Source of the DNA: Acidimicrobiia bacterium
Lineage (GTDB): Bacteria > Actinomycetota > Acidimicrobiia > IMCC26256 > JAENVU01
Assembly: GCA_016650415.1 (NCBI GenBank)
Contig: JAENVU010000264.1
Location: 1 to 6,326 of the forward strand
Length of the DNA: 6,326 nt
Reading direction: 5' to 3'
Within the stretch, counting starts at the first letter, position 1. The number at the start of each line of letters is the position of its first letter. Below are positions 1 through 6,052 of the stretch, piece by piece. A program made the position numbers and the translations under genes. Under the pieces are notes generated by a model. The model did no database searches, was not told the origin of the DNA, and worked only from the letters and a program-made list of their open reading frames with translations.

Positions 1-361
1 CGTTGAGCATCCCGTAGAAGTTGACGCCCATCACCCACTCGAAGTCGGCAACCGGCCGCTCCCACACCAGACCACCCGCGAAGACGCCGGCGTTGTTGCA
101 GAGGACCTGCGCGCCCCCGAACTCGGCATCGACCCGCGCGGCGCATTCCTGCATCGCGGTGGCGTCGGTGACGTCGACGGTGAGCGCCAGCACTTCGGCA
201 CCGTGCTCCCGGAGCTGGCGCTCGGTGTCGACGAGCGCGTCGCGTTCGACGTCGAGTGCCGCGACCCGCATGCCCGCGGCGGCGAACGCCAGCGCCAACG
301 CCCGACCGATACCGCTCCCGGCGCCGGTGACCACCGCACACTTCTCCGCAAGTTGATCCAT
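1..361 (-). CDS. Short-chain dehydrogenase/reductase (SDR), N-terminal 120 residues, cut by window edge
   Basis: Reading leftward from the ATG at 361 gives the N-terminal Rossmann half of a classical SDR oxidoreductase, a cytosolic NAD(P)(H)-dependent enzyme. Visible motifs are the cofactor glycine motif TGAGSGIG (residues 12-19), an acidic residue after the second beta strand (D37, which in classical SDRs usually favours NAD(H) over NADP(H)), the adenine-site Asp in VDVTD (D63), NNAG (89-92), and the first residue of the catalytic Asn-Ser-Tyr-Lys tetrad (N114 in VNFYG). The Ser and the YxxxK motif lie beyond the window, so activity and substrate cannot be judged. The start is well fixed: the 14 codons between the in-frame TAG of the upstream ABC gene (406-404) and this ATG contain no ATG, GTG or TTG. 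There is no Shine-Dalgarno sequence, but a TAGCCT box sits 7 nt upstream, so the gene may be translated leaderless. It lies 42 bp downstream of the exporter genes; any functional link to them is inference. Confidence 0.93.
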   Translation of the reverse strand, partial: MDQLAEKCAVVTGAGSGIGRALALAFAAAGMRVAALDVERDALVDTERQLREHGAEVLALTVDVTDATAMQECAARVDAEFGGAQVLCNNAGVFAGGLVWERPVADFEWVMGVNFYGMLN

Positions 362-368
362 GTCGCGC

Positions 369-374
369 AGGCTA
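369..374 (-). promoter_or_regulatory. Candidate -10 box (TAGCCT) for leaderless transcription of the SDR gene
   Basis: On the minus strand TAGCCT fits the actinobacterial -10 pattern TANNNT. It is followed by 7 nt (GCGCGAC) and then the SDR ATG, so a transcript starting about 7 nt after the box would begin at or next to the start codon. No purine-rich ribosome binding site precedes this ATG, which agrees with leaderless translation. No convincing -35 element is seen, which is common in GC-rich actinobacterial promoters. A weak inverted repeat (363-368 with 384-389, 6 bp, 15-nt loop) overlaps this stretch. It might instead be chance, with the SDR translated from the exporter transcript. Confidence 0.4.
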
Positions 375-403
375 GGTGCCAGGGCGCGATGCGAGCCCGA
401 CCG

Positions 404-2242
404 CTACGCGGGGTGGTGCATGGACGCGGCGTCCCACGCCGCGTACAGCGTTGCGTAGCGACCGCCGCGAGCAAGTAGCTCGTCGTGGCTGCCGACTTCC
501 ATGAGGCCACCGTTGTCGACGACTGCGATCCGATCGCAACGCGCGGCGGTCGAGAGCCGGTGCGCGACGACCACCACCGTGCGCCCCTCGGTGAGCCGAT
601 CCATCGCGCGCTCGACGGCATGCTCGGTACCGGGATCCAGGTTCGAGGTCGCTTCGTCGAGCACCAACACCGGTGGATCGGCCAACGCGGCGCGGGTGAG
701 CGAGACCAGCTGCTTCTCGCCGGCGGAGAGCCGCGACCCGCGCTCGCGCACCTCGGTATCGAGACCATCGGGGAACGCGGCGAAGATCTCCTCGAGCCCG
801 AGCGCGGCGACCGCGACATCAACAGCCTCGTCGGACGCCCCGTCACGACCGATGCGGATGTTGTCGCGCACGGTGCCCGCGAACAGGAACCCTTCCTGGG
901 GCACGACGACGATCGTCCGGCGGAGACTCGACAACGTCGCGTTGCGAAGATCGACACCGCCGAAGCTCACCGCGCCGCCACGGGGGTCGTAGAACCGAGC
1001 CATCAACTTCGCGAGCGTCGATTTCCCGGCACCGGTGGGGCCGACGAGGGCAACCCGCTCTCCGGCCGCCACGCTGAGCGACACGTCACGCAACACCTCG
1101 GGGCCGAGCGGGTGGATCACGCCATCGAGATCCGGGGCGTCACCCCCGTACGCGAAGGTGACCGCCGCGACCTCGAGTGCACCCTGGTTCGGGAGGTCGA
1201 CCGCGCCCGGCTTCTCACCGATCGACGGCGCGGTGTCGAGCAACCCGAAGATCTTGTGCAGGGCCGCGCCGGCCGACTGCACGGTGTTGTAGAGCTGACT
1301 CAGTTGTTGAATCGGTTCGAACAGGTTGTTGAGGTACAGCACGAACGCGAGCACGGTGCCGACCGATACGACCGACTGATCGACGAGCACACCGCCCCAA
1401 CCGACGATCACCGCGACCCCGACGACGCCGGTGAACTCCACGAAGGGGAAGTACTTCGCCGAGATCCGGACCGTCTCCAGGTTCGCTTCGTACTGATTCT
1501 CGTTGGTCGAGTGGAACCGTTTGATCCAGCCCCGCTCCTGACCGAAGGCCTGGACGACGCGGACGCCTTCCAGCCCCTCCTGCAGGGTGGCCAGGTTCTC
1601 GCCGATCCGTTCCCGCACCTCGAGGTAGGCCAGGTTGGAGCGAGTCCGGAACCAACGGCTCGCGAACACCACCGGCGGAACGATCAACAGGACACCCAGA
1701 CTGAGCTGCCAGCTCATGCTGACGATCACGACGATCGCGCCGACGAAGATCAGGAAGTTCTGCACGAACATCACCAGCCCCTGGCTGATCAGTTCCTGCA
1801 GCGCGTCGATGTCGGACGTCATCCGGGAGACCAGCCGCCCGGTCTTCTCGCGGTCGAAGAAGTCGAGCGACAACGAGGTCATGTGCCGGAAGAGTCGCTC
1901 GCGCAGTTCCCGGAGGAAGCGTTCACCGGTGCGAGCGACGAGCCAGATCACCGAACGGCCGAGTACCAACCCGATGATTGCGACGATCAGATACGCCAAC
2001 GCGGCCCGGTTGAGGGCGGCCGCGTCGTGCGCGACCAGTCCGTTGTCGACCCCCGCTCGCACCAGCGCGGGCCCCGCCAGCAGGCACCCGGTTTGGGCGA
2101 CCAGCACGACCGTCGCCACCAGGATCGCCCGCCGGTACGGCACCAACATGCGGCTGAGGCGCCGCAGGACTCGGCGCGCCGAGTCGCGATCGAGCCGGGA
2201 GTCGTCGTCGACCGGGCTGGTGTCGACGCGTCCGGCCCTCAT
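404..2242 (-). CDS. Heterodimeric ABC exporter, subunit with catalytic Glu and degenerate signature motif
   Basis: A 612-residue half-transporter: an N-terminal six-helix exporter domain (helices near residues 38-62, 82-102, 155-177, 180-195, 268-288, 292-308) fused to a C-terminal ATPase domain. Nucleotide-binding motifs are A-loop Tyr365, Walker A GPTGAGKST (401-409), Q-loop Gln449, X-loop TEVRERG (496-502), signature LSAGE (505-509), Walker B VLVLDE with catalytic Glu530, and H-loop His561. The signature deviates from LSGGQ while Walker B is intact, the pattern of the TM288-like partner in heterodimeric exporters, so its active site should pair with the LSGGQ of the neighbouring subunit. 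About 12 extra residues lie between A-loop and Walker A compared with the partner (36 versus 24). The ATG at 2242 overlaps the partner's TGA (ATGA) and has a good GGAGG 7 nt upstream, so the two are translationally coupled. The substrate is unknown: drugs, lipids and peptides are all possible in this family. It sits in the cytoplasmic membrane. Confidence 0.95.
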   Translation of the reverse strand: MRAGRVDTSPVDDDSRLDRDSARRVLRRLSRMLVPYRRAILVATVVLVAQTGCLLAGPALVRAGVDNGLVAHDAAALNRAALAYLIVAIIGLVLGRSVIWLVARTGERFLRELRERLFRHMTSLSLDFFDREKTGRLVSRMTSDIDALQELISQGLVMFVQNFLIFVGAIVVIVSMSWQLSLGVLLIVPPVVFASRWFRTRSNLAYLEVRERIGENLATLQEGLEGVRVVQAFGQERGWIKRFHSTNENQYEANLETVRISAKYFPFVEFTGVVGVAVIVGWGGVLVDQSVVSVGTVLAFVLYLNNLFEPIQQLSQLYNTVQSAGAALHKIFGLLDTAPSIGEKPGAVDLPNQGALEVAAVTFAYGGDAPDLDGVIHPLGPEVLRDVSLSVAAGERVALVGPTGAGKSTLAKLMARFYDPRGGAVSFGGVDLRNATLSSLRRTIVVVPQEGFLFAGTVRDNIRIGRDGASDEAVDVAVAALGLEEIFAAFPDGLDTEVRERGSRLSAGEKQLVSLTRAALADPPVLVLDEATSNLDPGTEHAVERAMDRLTEGRTVVVVAHRLSTAARCDRIAVVDNGGLMEVGSHDELLARGGRYATLYAAWDAASMHHPA

Positions 2243-4062
2243 GTCGAGACCTCCGGCGTCGTCGCGATCGCGGCGTCCGCCGCTCCGGGCACCGACGCAG
2301 TCGCGAGCACCCGGCGATAGTCGGCGTTCGTGGCGAGCAGTTCCTGATGGGTCCCGGTCGCGAGCACGCGTCCCTGACCGATGAGGACGACCCGATCGGC
2401 CAGGGCAATGGTCGCCGGCCGGTGGGCAATGATCAACGTCGTTCGCCCGTCCATCACCTCGCCGAGCGCGGATCGGATCTCGTGTTCCTTCGTCGGGTCG
2501 ACCGACGAGGTGGCGTCGTCGAGAATCAGCACCCGCGGGTCGGCCAGCACCGCGCGAGCGATCGCGATGCGCTGGCGTTGGCCACCGGACAGCGAAAATC
2601 CGTGCTCACCGATCACGGTGTCGTAGCCATCGGGAAGCGCCTCGATGAACTCCGAAGCGCCGGCGAGTCGCGCCGCCCGTTCGACTGCGGCGATCGGTGC
2701 CTCCGGATCCGCGAACGCGATGTTCTCGCGCACGGAATCCGAGAAGAGGAACGTGTCTTCGAACACGATTCCGATCGATCGGCGCAGATCGGCGACGGGC
2801 ACCGCCCGGAGGTCGACACCGTCCAGGCAGATTCGGCCCGCGTCCACGTCGTAGAAGCGGGGAACGAGCCGGGCTACCGTGGTCTTGCCGCTGCCGGTTG
2901 CGCCGACGATGGCCACCGCCTCGCCGCCCCGGATCACGAGATCCAAGCCGTCGAGCACCGAGCGGCCGGGGCCGTACCCGAACTGGACGTTCTCGAATCG
3001 CAGTTCACCTCGCCCCTGGGGAAACGCCGCCGCTGCGCTCGGCTCCGGATCGGCAATGGCGGGATCGGTGACGAGGATCTCGTGCACGCGACCCGCGCCG
3101 GCGGAGGCGCGAGAGGCCTGCGCGATGAGCATGCCGATCATCCGCAGGGGCCAGATCAGCATCAGGATGTAGAGGTTGTAGGCGAGGATGTCGCCCACCT
3201 GGAGCCGGCCGTCGAGCACCTGATGGCCGCCGTACCAGAGGATCGCGACCATCGAGACCGTCGGGAGGAAATCGACGAGCGGCATGAACCCCGATCGCAA
3301 CCGCGCCGCCGCGAGTGCCCGGTCCAGCACGGAGTCGGCTTCCACCTGGAGCCGGCGCACCTGCTGCTGTTCCACTCCGAAGCCCTTGACGACCCGGACA
3401 CCCGAGAACGTCTCTTCGACCACCCCGGACACATCCGCGAGTTCCTCCTGCAACTCGAGGTTGACCGGGGTGATCCGACGGGAGAACCGCGTGGCCGCCA
3501 GGTTCAGGAGCGGGAGCGCACCGAGCGCCAGCAGCGCAAGCGCGCCCGACTTCACCACCATGATCGTGAGGACGCCGCCCATCGTGAAGATGCTCGCGAC
3601 CGTCAACGGGATCAAGATGACCACGGTCTGTACCTGCTGGATGTCGGTGTTGGCCCGGGCCATGAGCTGACCGGTCTGGGCCTGGTCGTGGAAGGCGAAG
3701 TGCAGGCGCTGGAGGTGGGCGAAGAGCCGCTGGCGGAGATCGGTTTCGGTGCGCAGTGCGATCCGGAACGCGGCGTAGCGGCGGAGTCCGGTACAGAGCG
3801 CCTGGATCGCACCGATCGCGACGATGACCACCGTCAACCGAATGACCTTGTCGGTGTCGCCCGCCCTCATGCCGTCGTCGATCGCGGCCGCCGCCAGCAG
3901 TGGGATCGTCAACTTCGCGGCCGTCCAGAGAATCCCGGCGAGGACTCCTCCGGCGACCCACCACCGTTGGGGACCGACTGCGCTGCCCATCAGGCGCCAG
4001 CCGGCGCGCCGAAGCAGGCGATCTGTCTCTTGCTGCGGGCTCAATGTGCGACGAGGAATCAC
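2239..4062 (-). CDS. Heterodimeric ABC exporter, subunit with degenerate Walker B and canonical LSGGQ
   Basis: A 607-residue half-transporter with an N-terminal six-helix exporter domain (helices near 35-60, 73-92, 146-170, 172-192, 258-282, 288-312) and a C-terminal ATPase domain. Motifs are A-loop Tyr363, Walker A GATGSGKTT (387-395), X-loop TVIGEHG (482-488), signature LSGGQ (491-495), Walker B VLILDD (511-516), D-loop SSVD (519-522) and H-loop His547. Two key positions are changed: the catalytic Glu after Walker B is Asp516, and the Q-loop Gln is Glu435 (GIVFED). Asp at the Walker B position marks the degenerate-site subunit of TM287/288-, LmrCD- or BmrCD-type heterodimers, while its intact LSGGQ completes the hydrolytic site of the partner. 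H-loop His is retained, unlike in some degenerate subunits. The start is GTG at 4062 (the + strand reads CAC) with no obvious Shine-Dalgarno. The next in-frame Met, residue 25, would shorten the N-terminus. It follows the FtsH-like gene by 43 bp and overlaps the partner gene by 4 bp. Substrate unknown. Confidence 0.95.
   Translation of the reverse strand: MIPRRTLSPQQETDRLLRRAGWRLMGSAVGPQRWWVAGGVLAGILWTAAKLTIPLLAAAAIDDGMRAGDTDKVIRLTVVIVAIGAIQALCTGLRRYAAFRIALRTETDLRQRLFAHLQRLHFAFHDQAQTGQLMARANTDIQQVQTVVILIPLTVASIFTMGGVLTIMVVKSGALALLALGALPLLNLAATRFSRRITPVNLELQEELADVSGVVEETFSGVRVVKGFGVEQQQVRRLQVEADSVLDRALAAARLRSGFMPLVDFLPTVSMVAILWYGGHQVLDGRLQVGDILAYNLYILMLIWPLRMIGMLIAQASRASAGAGRVHEILVTDPAIADPEPSAAAAFPQGRGELRFENVQFGYGPGRSVLDGLDLVIRGGEAVAIVGATGSGKTTVARLVPRFYDVDAGRICLDGVDLRAVPVADLRRSIGIVFEDTFLFSDSVRENIAFADPEAPIAAVERAARLAGASEFIEALPDGYDTVIGEHGFSLSGGQRQRIAIARAVLADPRVLILDDATSSVDPTKEHEIRSALGEVMDGRTTLIIAHRPATIALADRVVLIGQGRVLATGTHQELLATNADYRRVLATASVPGAADAAIATTPEVST
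2250..2254 (-). promoter_or_regulatory. Ribosome binding site (GGAGG) for the downstream ABC subunit
   Basis: GGAGG on the minus strand lies 7 nt before the ATG at 2242, inside the last codons of the upstream ABC gene. Together with the ATGA stop/start overlap it fixes this start and points to coupled synthesis of the two subunits in equal amounts. Confidence 0.8.
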
Positions 4063-4065
4063 GGA

Positions 4066-4104
4066 GGTCCGAGGGTACCCGGACCGTCGTGTCGACGGTT
4101 CGGG
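4066..4104 (-). promoter_or_regulatory. Strong hairpin, with an overlapping alternative stem, in the gap between the FtsH-like and ABC genes
   Basis: The 43-bp gap after the FtsH-like stop codon is mostly inverted repeat. The main stem pairs 4083-4089 (ACCGTCG) with 4093-4099 (CGACGGT) around a 3-nt loop. After one mismatch (4082/4100) it continues by four more pairs, 4078-4081 with 4101-4104 (CCCG/CGGG), giving 11 base pairs. A second stem, 4066-4071 (GGTCCG) with 4080-4085 (CGGACC), shares bases 4080-4085 with the first, so the two cannot both be fully formed. The second stem ends 3 nt before the GTG start of the ABC subunit and would cover its ribosome landing site. No U-tract follows on the transcribed strand, so this is not a classical intrinsic terminator. 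A U-less terminator, partial attenuator, RNA-processing site or 3'-end stabiliser is possible. The pairing is seen directly; the function is inference. Confidence 0.5.
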
Positions 4105-4105
4105 G

Positions 4106-5926
4106 TTACTCCGACCCGGTGATCGTCTGCGCCATACCCGCCTCGTGCAGGGCCGCAGTGATCTCGTCGCCGACGATCTCGTTGTGCTCGAGCAACTCGT
4201 CGCGCAACGCTTCGACCAGGTGGCGATTGGCGTCGAGCAACTCCTTCACCGACGCCTTCGACCGGTCGAGAATCGATTCGACCTCGCGCCGAGCCGCGTC
4301 GTCGGCCAGCACTCGGGGCACCAAACCCGCATCCAACGGGCCCCCTCCCGCGGCGGAGAAGCTCACGAGCGAGCCGGCCAACCCCAGCGCCCCGACCATC
4401 GTGGCCGCCACCGTCGTGGCGTGGGCGAGATCGGAACCGGGACCGGTCCCGGATTCGCCGAACCACAACTCCTCGGCGACCATGCCGCCGAACGCGATCT
4501 GAATATGCGAGAGCATTTCGGTCCGGTTCCGCAGGAACCGCTCCTCGGTATCCGAGTGGGCGAGCAACCCGAGTGAACCGGCGCGGCGGATGATCGACAG
4601 CACTTCGAGCTTGCGACCGACGCCGACGAGGTGGGCAACGACCGCATGGCCGGCCTCGTGGGTCGCGATGATCCGACGTTCCTCGTCGGTGTACTCGACC
4701 GGGTTGGCGAGGCCGATCTCTTCGGTGAGCTTGGCCTGCTGGATGTCGTCCCATTCCATCGACTCGCGACCGGCCCGCAACGACCAGATCAGTGCCTCGT
4801 CGAAGAGGTGCTCGATCATCACCGGCGAATATCCGATCGTCACCGCGGCAAGCTGTTCCCGACGTTCTTCTTTGTCGAGTTCGGGCACGTGCGCCTTGCG
4901 GTTCAGGTAGAAGTCGATGATCTCGCGCCGCCCGGACCGGCTCGGCAGGTCGAAGTGGATCGAGCGGTCGAATCGGCCGGGCCGCAGCAGTGCCGGGTCC
5001 AGCGCGGACGCCCGGTTGGTCGCGCCGATCACCAGGATGTTGGACGACGCCGGTGGTTTCTTCCTGATCTCCCACCGTGCCGGCAACACCCAGTTGACCC
5101 GCCCGAGACACCACCCGATGAACTTCTCGCCCGCGGTGGGTTCGTCGAAGGACTGCAGCTGGATCAGGAGTTCGTTGATGACGCCCGCGAAGCCTTCGCC
5201 GAGACCGCGGTAGATCGTCCGGGCATCGTGCGAGTCATGACGCGCTTCGGGCTGGTTCATTCCGGCGCGGGACACACCGATCGCGTCGATCTCCTCGATG
5301 AAACCGATCGCGCCACCCTCGCGGCGCGCCGCCTTGCGGAGCTGCTTGAAGAACTTCGCGATCTTGCGGTTGGTCTGACCGAAGTAGGGCGACTGGATCG
5401 AACTGGCGGCGATGAAGTGGAACGGGACTCCGGCCTCACGCGCCATCGCCTTCGCCATGTAGGTCTTGCCGGTACCGGGAGGACCTTCGAACAGGATCGC
5501 GCGCCGCGGGTTCCCACCCATTCGGTCGCGGAAGGTGCGGTACCCGAGGAACAAGTTGAGGGTCTTGATGACCTCGTCCTTGACCATCCCCAGGCCGACC
5601 ACGTCGTCGAGTCCCACTGTGATCTCGCTCGGCCGGTAGACCGTGTGGGGCGAGCGCCCCATCATCATCATCGGGACCAGCAACACCGCGCACAGCACCG
5701 AGATCAGGATGAAGCTCGGAAGCATCTCCTGCCATTGCTGCGGGATGGCCGGCATGCTGAAGTGCACCGGCTGGCCACCCAGGTACCGGGCCAGCGGGTA
5801 GTCGATCACCAACGCGAGGATCAGCAACGTGCGGATCAACCGCCGGCGGCGTCCGGCCTCTCGAATCTGGGCGACGTCGCCGGTCCGCCCGACGACCTTC
5901 GACCCACCGATCAATCCGAGATCCAT
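4106..5926 (-). CDS. Divergent FtsH-like membrane AAA+ ATPase / zinc metalloprotease
   Basis: A 606-residue protein resembling FtsH, the membrane-anchored ATP-driven protease that unfolds and degrades membrane and cytosolic proteins. Order: Arg-rich N-terminus; membrane helix about 31-49; short extracytoplasmic loop of about 20 residues (E. coli FtsH has roughly 70); second helix about 70-90 ending MMMMG; AAA+ module; protease domain. AAA+ motifs: Walker A GPPGTGKT (148-155), aromatic pore loop YFG (181-183), Walker B FIEEID (209-214, Glu211 where FtsH has Asp), sensor-1 Asn304, and Arg315/Arg318 in LRPGRFDR. About 45 more residues than in E. coli FtsH lie between Walker B and sensor 1, the larger part around 261-295 and including FIGWCLGRVNWVLPARW. 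Protease: HEAGH (423-427) and probable third zinc ligand Asp499 (GPGSDL). The start at 5926 is chosen for its GGGGAG site 7 nt upstream; a 70-residue extension to 6136 would run across the intergenic region into the divergent gene. It probably heads the leftward operon. Substrates unknown; not assumed to be the housekeeping ftsH. Confidence 0.9.
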   Translation of the reverse strand: MDLGLIGGSKVVGRTGDVAQIREAGRRRRLIRTLLILALVIDYPLARYLGGQPVHFSMPAIPQQWQEMLPSFILISVLCAVLLVPMMMMGRSPHTVYRPSEITVGLDDVVGLGMVKDEVIKTLNLFLGYRTFRDRMGGNPRRAILFEGPPGTGKTYMAKAMAREAGVPFHFIAASSIQSPYFGQTNRKIAKFFKQLRKAARREGGAIGFIEEIDAIGVSRAGMNQPEARHDSHDARTIYRGLGEGFAGVINELLIQLQSFDEPTAGEKFIGWCLGRVNWVLPARWEIRKKPPASSNILVIGATNRASALDPALLRPGRFDRSIHFDLPSRSGRREIIDFYLNRKAHVPELDKEERREQLAAVTIGYSPVMIEHLFDEALIWSLRAGRESMEWDDIQQAKLTEEIGLANPVEYTDEERRIIATHEAGHAVVAHLVGVGRKLEVLSIIRRAGSLGLLAHSDTEERFLRNRTEMLSHIQIAFGGMVAEELWFGESGTGPGSDLAHATTVAATMVGALGLAGSLVSFSAAGGGPLDAGLVPRVLADDAARREVESILDRSKASVKELLDANRHLVEALRDELLEHNEIVGDEITAALHEAGMAQTITGSE

Positions 5927-5933
5927 GCAGCAG

Positions 5934-5939
5934 CTCCCC
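5934..5939 (-). promoter_or_regulatory. Ribosome binding site (GGGGAG) fixing the FtsH-like start
   Basis: On the minus strand GGGGAG stands 7 nt before the ATG at 5926. It favours this Met over the far-upstream ATG at 6136, whose reading frame would cross the promoter region and 84 bases of the divergent gene. The upstream 70 residues are Cys/His/charge-rich and unlike an FtsH N-terminus. Confidence 0.75.
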
Positions 5940-5961
5940 ACACCGTCGGTGAATGATCGCC

Positions 5962-5967
5962 ACTGTA
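5962..5967 (-). promoter_or_regulatory. Candidate -10 box (TACAGT) for the leftward operon
   Basis: TACAGT on the minus strand fits TANNNT and would start transcription about 5955, leaving a leader of about 29 nt that includes the GGGGAG ribosome binding site. No TTGACA-like -35 stands at the standard 17-nt spacing; the bases there are AGAAAA. The 10-bp palindrome at 5971-5980 would lie in the spacer. Confidence 0.4.
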
Positions 5968-5970
5968 GGT

Positions 5971-5980
5971 GACAATTGTC
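5971..5980. repeat. Perfect 10-bp palindrome (GACAATTGTC)
   Basis: GACAATTGTC equals its own reverse complement. It lies in the divergent intergenic region, three bases upstream of the candidate TACAGT box of the leftward operon, so a dimeric repressor or activator bound there would contact the promoter spacer. The symmetry does not extend into the flanks. Ten symmetric bases can occur by chance, so the operator role is a guess. Confidence 0.35.
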
Positions 5981-5987
5981 CGAGTTT

Positions 5988-6007
5988 TCTCCCCGAATTT
6001 GGGGAGA
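5988..6007. promoter_or_regulatory. 20-bp near-perfect palindrome, candidate operator between divergent genes
   Basis: Arms TCTCCCC (5988-5994) and GGGGAGA (6001-6007) are perfect reverse complements around GAATTT, whose inner AATT is also symmetric, so 18 of 20 positions are palindromic. It lies near the middle of the 126-bp region between the leftward FtsH-like operon and the rightward DUF4395-like gene, upstream of both proposed -10 boxes and touching the -35 region of the leftward one. There is no T-run after it in either transcribed direction and no gene ends here, so a terminator is unlikely. A binding site for a dimeric regulator controlling one or both genes is the best reading; the regulator is not in the window. 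Confidence 0.5.
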
Positions 6008-6039
6008 TGTCCACTCCGGGGCGCGGCGCTCGGGAGCGA

Positions 6040-6045
6040 TAGCGT
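6040..6045 (+). promoter_or_regulatory. Candidate -10 box (TAGCGT) for leaderless transcription of the rightward gene
   Basis: TAGCGT fits TANNNT and is followed by 7 nt (CGGCAGA) and the ATG at 6053, so the transcript would begin about at the start codon. The only purine-rich site, GGGAG at 6032-6036, is 16 nt from the ATG, too far for normal ribosome binding. No clear -35 is visible. The spacing is identical to that found at the SDR gene. Confidence 0.4.
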
Positions 6046-6052
6046 CGGCAGA

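Noticed and set aside
485..2320. 611-codon open frame on the + strand, opposite the ABC subunit
   Set aside because: Antisense shadow produced by high third-position G/C. The translation is Arg/Asp/His/Gln-rich with no fold or motif, while the opposite strand has a complete ABC exporter.
404..4062. Type I secretion or siderophore-specific exporter assignment
   Set aside because: No peptidase-C39 domain, no adaptor or outer membrane partner and no biosynthetic genes are present, so no substrate can be named.
2347..4122. 591-codon open frame on the + strand, opposite the other ABC subunit
   Set aside because: Same shadow effect; low-complexity charged translation, no recognisable domain, and it spans the gap between two real genes.
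4059..5114. 351-codon minus-strand frame overlapping the FtsH-like gene
   Set aside because: Out-of-frame reading of the same strand; Arg/Gly/Pro-rich low-complexity product. All FtsH motifs are in the other frame.
4631..5956. 441-codon open frame on the + strand, opposite the FtsH-like gene
   Set aside because: Mirror of the FtsH-like coding strand; no motifs and no ribosome binding site.
5988..6007. Palindrome as an intrinsic terminator
   Set aside because: It lies between divergent gene starts, so no transcript ends there, and no T-run follows on either strand.
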